Origin: JAJPJX01 sp964568355
GTDB lineage: Bacteria > Acidobacteriota > Terriglobia > Bryobacterales > Bryobacteraceae
Assembly: GCA_964568355.1 (NCBI GenBank)
Contig: CAZMRK010000227.1
Coordinates: 1 to 8,325, forward strand
Direction of reading: 5' to 3'
DNA: 8,325 bases
The translations under genes were made by a program, and so were the position numbers. A model generated the notes under the pieces. It did not search any database and was not told the origin of the DNA. It worked only from the letters and a program-made list of their open reading frames with translations. Shown here piece by piece: positions 5,680 through 8,325 of this stretch. How positions within the stretch are numbered: position 1 is the stretch's first letter; each line of letters starts with the position of its first letter.

Positions 5680-5979
5680 ATGCCTAAGCCCGCTGTGAAG
5701 AAATCCTCTCCTCGGCGCTGGTCCAATCGGGTAACCCGGACCAGCGATGCCTTGGATTTGGAACCAACTGTATTTACCTGGAGCAACCCGAAGCGGATCG
5801 CGGCGTCCTTGAAGCGCTCCGCGGAGACCAGCACCAGGAGAAAAGGAACACCTTTGCAGTCCGCTATGTCGATGTTGAATTTCTATATCAACCGGGGAGG
5901 CAAGAATCTTGAAGCGAAACAAAAAAATGTGTTGAACCACGCCAAGGACGAGCTGCGCGCTCTTTTTGGCAGAGACTGA
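5680..5979 (+). CDS. DUF3175 family protein
   Basis: 99-residue basic cytoplasmic protein matching DUF3175 along nearly its whole length. Recognisable blocks are R-R-W-S-N-R-V-T-R-T-S-D-A-L-D-L (12-27), V-F-T-W-S-N-P-K-R-I-A-A-S-L-K-R-S-A (31-48), R-R-K-G-T-P-L-Q-S-A-M-S-M-L-N-F-Y-I-N-R (53-72), and the C-terminal A-K-D-E-L-R-A-L-F-G-R (88-98). The family has no established function; members occur in soil and plant-associated bacteria, often near other small stress-type genes, as here. There is no signal peptide or membrane segment. The charge and conserved R/K residues would fit nucleic acid binding, but that is a guess. It is followed on the same strand by the SRPBCC gene after a structured 149-nt gap. 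Confidence 0.88.
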   Translation: MPKPAVKKSSPRRWSNRVTRTSDALDLEPTVFTWSNPKRIAASLKRSAETSTRRKGTPLQSAMSMLNFYINRGGKNLEAKQKNVLNHAKDELRALFGRD

Positions 5980-5999
5980 ATATCCGGCAACGTTGGCAA

Positions 6000-6041
6000 G
6001 GCGGATGCACTGTGCGTATTGCATGCGCCTGCCGATCCGCC
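6000..6041 (+). other. Inverted repeat downstream of the DUF3175 gene
   Basis: GGCGGAT (6000-6006) and ATCCGCC (6035-6041), 7-bp perfect arms with a 28-nt spacer, beginning 20 nt after the DUF3175 stop. It is the first of three potential stems in this gap and could be a 3' stabilising structure. There is no T-run, so it is a poor intrinsic terminator. Confidence 0.35.
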
Positions 6042-6045
6042 ACCG

Positions 6046-6083
6046 TGAAGGACCGCTGCAAGATGCTGTCCTTCAGCATCTTG
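6046..6083 (+). promoter_or_regulatory. Two mutually exclusive hairpins upstream of the SRPBCC gene
   Basis: Stem 1: TGAAGGAC (6046-6053) pairs with GTCCTTCA (6068-6075), 8 bp, 14-nt loop. Stem 2: CAAGATGCTG (6059-6068) pairs with CAGCATCTTG (6074-6083), 10 bp, loop TCCTT. They share 6068 and 6074-6075 and cannot form together fully. The TCCTT loop of stem 2 is also complementary to AAGGA (6114-6118) of the downstream Shine-Dalgarno. No T-run follows. It may be an attenuation or translation-control element, or simply a terminator-like hairpin for the DUF3175 transcript. The pairings are visible; regulation is inferred. Confidence 0.5.
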
Positions 6084-6114
6084 TCAGCTAAGGGCGCGGA
6101 ACAGCTTCAACAAA

Positions 6115-6120
6115 AGGAGG
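6115..6120 (+). promoter_or_regulatory. Shine-Dalgarno of the SRPBCC gene
   Basis: AGGAGG, 8 nt before ATG at 6129. A second ATG at 6122, only 1 nt from the site and in another frame, is too close to be used and opens a frame without family similarity. Confidence 0.85.
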
Positions 6121-6128
6121 AATGAGAG

Positions 6129-6938
6129 ATGCAGGCAACAGAGTACGCCAGGTCCGGCAATGGGAAACCGGCCGTTACAGAGGGCGCCATCGTCAACGTG
6201 CAGCCCGCCGAGCGTATCTTGTCGGTGCTGGGAGGCGCGGCGCTGCTGGCCTGGGGAATCCGCAAGAGATCCCCTGCCGGGATCGCGATAGCCTTCGTCG
6301 GGGGAGACATGCTGCGTCGCGGAGCCACGGGCCACTCGTATCTATATCAATATCTCCGCGTGAGAACTGCCGAGGTCGGGCAGGGAGACGCGACCACCAG
6401 TGTGGCGCATGCCACCGGATTCCGGGCCGGCGCGTCGGTGACCGTGAACCGTCCGCGCATGGAGGTCTATCGCCAGTGGAGGAACGTAGCCAGCCTGCCG
6501 CTCCTCGTGAAGCATCTGGATTCGGTTACACCTCTTGGTCGGAATCGGTTTCACTGGGCCATGAATGCGGGCAAAGGACCCCGCATCGAATGGAACGCAG
6601 AGATCGTCAACGAAATAGAGGGCGAACTCCTCGCCTGGCGTTCTCTTCCGGGTTCGGATGTGGGGCACGCTGGCTCCGTGTTCTTTGAAGATGCTTCGGG
6701 AGGCGACGGGACGGTGGTCCGCCTGGAAATGGAGTATCACCCCCCGGCGGGGCGCCTGGGTGTCGCTGCGGCGCGTCTGTTCGGCCAGGATCCGCAGAGG
6801 ACGGTACGCGAAGCGCTTCAGCGCTTTCAGAGAAGTCTGGAAGAGAGGAATGCGTCTCCAGCCGTGGCGCAGCCCTTGGATCGCGTGCAGGAGGCGGGCC
6901 TGGAATCCTTTCCTGCCAGTGACGCTCCCGCTTATTGA
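6129..6938 (+). CDS. Membrane-anchored DUF2892-SRPBCC (cyclase/dehydrase-like) protein
   Basis: 269 residues in two parts. Residues about 22-78 (N-V-Q-P-A-E-R-I-L-S-V-L-G-G-A-A-L-L-A-W-G, then G-I-A-I-A-F-V-G-G-D-M-L-R-R-G-A-T-G-H-S-Y-L-Y-Q) are a DUF2892-type pair of short hydrophobic helices that probably anchors the protein in the inner membrane. Residues about 103-238 are a START-like SRPBCC ligand-binding domain of the polyketide cyclase/dehydrase type (COG5637): V-N-R-P-R-M-E-V-Y-R-Q-W-R-N (106-119), L-P-L-L-V-K-H-L-D-S-V (123-133), I-E-W-N-A-E-I-V-N-E (153-162), A-W-R-S-L-P-G-S-D-V (169-178), Y-H-P-P-A-G-R-L-G (203-211). Such domains hold hydrophobic ligands in a cavity; no ligand is known for this fusion. 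The last 30 residues look disordered. Often found with stress genes. It ends 11 nt before a strong hairpin terminator. Confidence 0.9.
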   Translation: MQATEYARSGNGKPAVTEGAIVNVQPAERILSVLGGAALLAWGIRKRSPAGIAIAFVGGDMLRRGATGHSYLYQYLRVRTAEVGQGDATTSVAHATGFRAGASVTVNRPRMEVYRQWRNVASLPLLVKHLDSVTPLGRNRFHWAMNAGKGPRIEWNAEIVNEIEGELLAWRSLPGSDVGHAGSVFFEDASGGDGTVVRLEMEYHPPAGRLGVAAARLFGQDPQRTVREALQRFQRSLEERNASPAVAQPLDRVQEAGLESFPASDAPAY

Positions 6939-6948
6939 TTGGAGATAG

Positions 6949-6977
6949 GGGCGGGCCTTCGTTCGGAAGGCCCGCCC
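6949..6977. terminator. Bidirectional hairpin terminator between convergent genes
   Basis: GGGCGGGCCTTC (6949-6960) and GAAGGCCCGCCC (6966-6977) form a perfect 12-bp stem with a 5-nt loop. It sits 11 nt past the SRPBCC stop on the plus strand and 7 nt past the DUF6496 stop on the minus strand. No T-run follows on either side, so it is an I-shaped hairpin rather than a canonical U-tailed terminator; position between convergent genes supports the call. Confidence 0.8.
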
Positions 6978-6983
6978 TGGAGA

Positions 6984-7388
6984 TCACCTGGAGGTGCGCT
7001 TTCGAGTACGAGCGGATTGACGGGCGTGCTTCGAAAGCGCTTTGCGGGACGCCGCGCCGCGACCCTCGCGCTTCAGGGCCCGGCTGACCGCGGCTGAACG
7101 GCGATGGGAGGTCTTGGCATGACCTCTTTGCCCTTTCTCCACATCGCGTTCGGCCTTTTTGCGCGTAGCCTCCGAGGCACGGCCCTTCTTGGGCGGTTCG
7201 AGCTTTACTCCGGCCCGGCGTGCCTTGGAGAGGCCGATGGCGATGGCCTGCTTCGATGAGCGGGCGCCGTGCTTTCCTTCGCGGATATGATGCATCTCCT
7301 CCCGCACGAATTCGCCCGCCTGCGTGGAAGGCCGCTTCCCCTTTCTGGCCGCCGTGCGGGCTCGCTCCACTGTCCGTTTTTCTGGCAT
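6984..7388 (-). CDS. DUF6496 family, highly basic histone-like protein
   Basis: 134 residues, extremely rich in Lys and Arg. The conserved core lies at about 20-70: T-Q-A-G-E-F-V-R-E-E-M-H-H-I-R-E-G-K-H-G (22-41), then A-R-S-S-K-Q-A-I-A-I-G-L-S-K-A-R-R-A-G (42-60) and P-P-K-K-G (65-69). This is the DUF6496 signature as I know it. The second half (70-134) is a low-complexity Ala/Lys/Arg/Ser tail like those of bacterial histone-like proteins, suggesting nucleic acid binding, which is inference. The ATG at 7388 is chosen over one at 7433 because GAGAGGA (7403-7397) lies 8 nt upstream and the extra 15 residues look unrelated. It follows the PRC-barrel gene on the same strand by 112 nt, with a large hairpin between, and ends against the bidirectional terminator. 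Confidence 0.85.
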   Translation of the reverse strand: MPEKRTVERARTAARKGKRPSTQAGEFVREEMHHIREGKHGARSSKQAIAIGLSKARRAGVKLEPPKKGRASEATRKKAERDVEKGQRGHAKTSHRRSAAVSRALKREGRGAASRKALSKHARQSARTRKRTSR

Positions 7389-7416
7389 GTGTTGTTTCCT
7401 CTCTTGCAGAAATCCT

Positions 7417-7471
7417 GGCTGTGGGGCAGGCACCGGCGCCCGGCGCGCACGTGGGTGTCCGCCCCACAGCC
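7417..7471 (-). other. Long imperfect hairpin between the PRC-barrel and DUF6496 genes
   Basis: Outer stem of 11 bp, GGCTGTGGGGC (7417-7427) with GCCCCACAGCC (7461-7471), then one mismatch and a further 6-bp inner stem, GGCACC (7429-7434) with GGTGTC (7454-7459, one G-T pair). The apical part is very GC-rich. On the minus strand it starts 29 nt past the PRC-barrel stop and ends 28 nt before the DUF6496 ATG. It could terminate or attenuate read-through, or protect an upstream mRNA; a weak ATTT follows it in the direction of transcription. Confidence 0.6.
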
Positions 7472-7500
7472 CTGCTTCGCCGAACTGTCAGCTCAGGGCG

Positions 7501-7932
7501 CTAGGGCCGGCCGCCGCCGGTGCGCGTCCGCGTTTCTTCGTATTCCTCCCAATAGGGTTTTGCGCCATAGTAGCGGGAAATGTCCGCTCCCCAGGTCGTG
7601 TCCGCCATGTCCGGCCAGTTGTCTTTGTCGAAGCCCGGAGCGTTCTCCAGCCTCGCGCGGTCGATATCGAGAATGAAATGTTTCTCGTCCTCATCCAGCC
7701 GCAGCGAGCTCCACGGCACAGCGAAGAGCTTGTTGCCCATTCCCAGGAATCCCCCGAACGATAGCACGGCATAGGCAACTCTGCCGGAGGGAATGTCAAT
7801 CATAATCTCATCCACTTTCCCAAGATCCTCGCCGGCCGAGTTCACCACGTTGTCGCCGGAAAGCGTGCTGGCCGTCAAGACTCGGCGAAAGCGCTTGTCC
7901 GGATCGGTTTGTTTGATCTTGTCTGCAATCAT
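7501..7932 (-). CDS. PRC-barrel domain protein
   Basis: 143 residues with a PRC-barrel domain at about 18-92: V-L-T-A-S-T-L-S-G-D-N-V-V-N (18-31), G-E-D-L-G-K-V-D-E-I-M-I-D (34-46), G-R-V-A-Y-A-V-L-S-F-G-G (50-61), K-L-F-A-V-P-W-S-S-L-R-L (68-79), F-I-L-D-I-D-R-A-R-L (86-95). The remainder (96-143) is a conserved-looking acidic/aromatic tail with W106, W114 and Y-Y-G-A-K-P-Y-W (121-128), typical of stand-alone bacterial PRC-barrel proteins, followed by a Gly/Arg end. PRC-barrels are small beta folds that bind partner proteins or RNA; the role of this stand-alone type is unknown though it is often linked to stress. The ATG at 7932 is preferred over 7977 because GGAGG lies 10 nt upstream and the domain begins soon after. 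Probably co-transcribed with the DUF6496 gene. Confidence 0.9.
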   Translation of the reverse strand: MIADKIKQTDPDKRFRRVLTASTLSGDNVVNSAGEDLGKVDEIMIDIPSGRVAYAVLSFGGFLGMGNKLFAVPWSSLRLDEDEKHFILDIDRARLENAPGFDKDNWPDMADTTWGADISRYYGAKPYWEEYEETRTRTGGGRP

Positions 7933-8235
7933 CAGAATATTTCCTCCACATACGCAAATAAGCATCTGGTGTGCCAACCGGATCTGGTTACGACTCGGAC
8001 GGTTGGCGAGAGAAGCGCCATTGGGGATGTGCGCTTTGAACCGGAGCCTCGTCGCACCTTCCGGGAGTTCCTACGTTGGGGGTAGAAATTACCGCCGCCA
8101 TCGCGCGGCGGTAGATGCGGCAACACGGCGGCGCTCTGGTGAGATGTCATACAGATCCATTTGCGAAACAGTAACATTTGCCGGCGTGGTCGATCTCTCT
8201 TATGCGTAATCTAAGAACGTGAGGAGGAAGGCAGC
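7933..8235. other. 303-nt divergent promoter region
   Basis: Separates leftward PRC-barrel gene from the rightward secreted-protein gene. It includes the PRC-barrel Shine-Dalgarno at its left end, GAGGAGG (8221-8227) at its right end, and a GC-rich hairpin at 8090-8113. A very weak promoter candidate for the right-hand gene is TTGCCG (8178-8183) with a 17-nt spacer to TATGCG (8201-8206). No credible gene is seen within it. Confidence 0.5.
8090..8113. other. 9-bp GC-rich hairpin in the divergent region
   Basis: TACCGCCGC (8090-8098) and GCGGCGGTA (8105-8113) with loop CATCGC. On the minus strand it is followed by ATTTCTACC, so it could act as an attenuator in a long leader of the PRC-barrel gene. 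It could equally be a protein-binding dyad. Confidence 0.45.
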
Positions 8236-8325
8236 ATGAAACGACGGATCATCCTTCTGTGCGCTACGATGCTGTGCGCTGGCGCGGCGCTGGCTCAGGA
8301 TACTCCCAAGGAGGAGATGAAGAAA
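8236..8325 (+). CDS. Secreted small-protein gene, N-terminal part
   Basis: The first 30 codons, running off the right edge. They form a classical Sec signal peptide: M-K-R-R, a hydrophobic core I-I-L-L-C-A-T-M-L-C-A-G-A-A, and a signal peptidase I site A-L-A before Q21-D22, after which the mature protein starts Q-D-T-P-K-E-E-M-K-K. GAGGAGG (8221-8227) lies 8 nt before the ATG. The two cysteines lie within the hydrophobic core and no lipobox L-x-x-C fits the cleavage site, so it is not an obvious lipoprotein. The charged Lys/Glu/Met start of the mature part resembles small periplasmic repeat proteins of the MxKDx kind, but 10 residues are too few to call. Divergent from the PRC-barrel gene. 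Confidence 0.75.
   Translation, partial: MKRRIILLCATMLCAGAALAQDTPKEEMKK

Noticed and set aside
6607..7467. A 286-codon minus-strand open frame
   Set aside because: It overlaps the SRPBCC gene, the terminator and the DUF6496 gene in another frame; composition is Arg/Pro/Gly-rich and random-looking.
7932..8177. An 81-codon minus-strand frame whose stop overlaps the PRC-barrel ATG
   Set aside because: The overlapping stop/start looks like translational coupling, but the translation has no hydrophobic or domain pattern, it runs through the 8090-8113 hairpin, and no Shine-Dalgarno was found at its start.

Overview
This window is GC-rich and densely coded, and looks like a chromosomal segment of a soil Acidobacteriota, probably from the Solibacter/Bryobacter side. 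That placement is inferred from three things: Tat-exported Gfo/Idh/MocA oxidoreductases next to a Tat-tagged DegT-type aminotransferase, short dispersed repeats built around accgtaagggagcgg (a pattern I recall from that group), and a set of small soil-type stress families (DUF3175, DUF6496, PRC-barrel, DUF2892-SRPBCC). No rRNA, tRNA, CRISPR array, transposase or phage gene is visible.

Left half (1-5312): everything reads leftward (minus strand). In transcription order from the right these are a UdgX-type uracil-DNA glycosylase (4641-5312), a 339-nt spacer carrying two copies of a dispersed repeat, a Tat-tagged Gfo/Idh/MocA oxidoreductase of about 500 aa (2799-4301, GTG start), a short spacer with a third repeat copy and an inverted repeat, an unrecognised 304-aa protein (1708-2622), a second Tat-tagged Gfo/Idh/MocA oxidoreductase (327-1610), and, 24 nt further on, the N-terminus of a Tat-tagged DegT/DnrJ/EryC1/StrS-like aminotransferase cut by the window edge. 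The last two look like one operon. The three Tat proteins suggest NAD(P)- and PLP-dependent carbohydrate chemistry in the periplasm, with folded, cofactor-loaded enzymes exported.

Right half (5313-8325): a group of small proteins typical of stress or envelope maintenance. On the plus strand are DUF3175 (5680-5979) and a membrane-anchored DUF2892-SRPBCC protein (6129-6938), separated by a 149-nt leader with competing hairpins. A strong 12-bp bidirectional hairpin terminator (6949-6977) separates these from a convergent minus-strand pair: a PRC-barrel protein (7501-7932) followed by a very basic DUF6496 protein (6984-7388), with a long imperfect hairpin between them. A 303-nt divergent region then leads to the start of a plus-strand secreted protein (8236 to the edge). 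A possible 39-aa single-membrane-pass protein lies at 5479-5598 on the minus strand.

The items most worth a second look are the UdgX call with its KRRLH loop, the mutually exclusive stems ahead of the SRPBCC gene, the near-perfect 18-bp palindrome just upstream of udgX, and the inverted repeat that overlaps a TATACT box at the start of the unknown 304-aa gene. I found no convincing wholly new multi-gene system.
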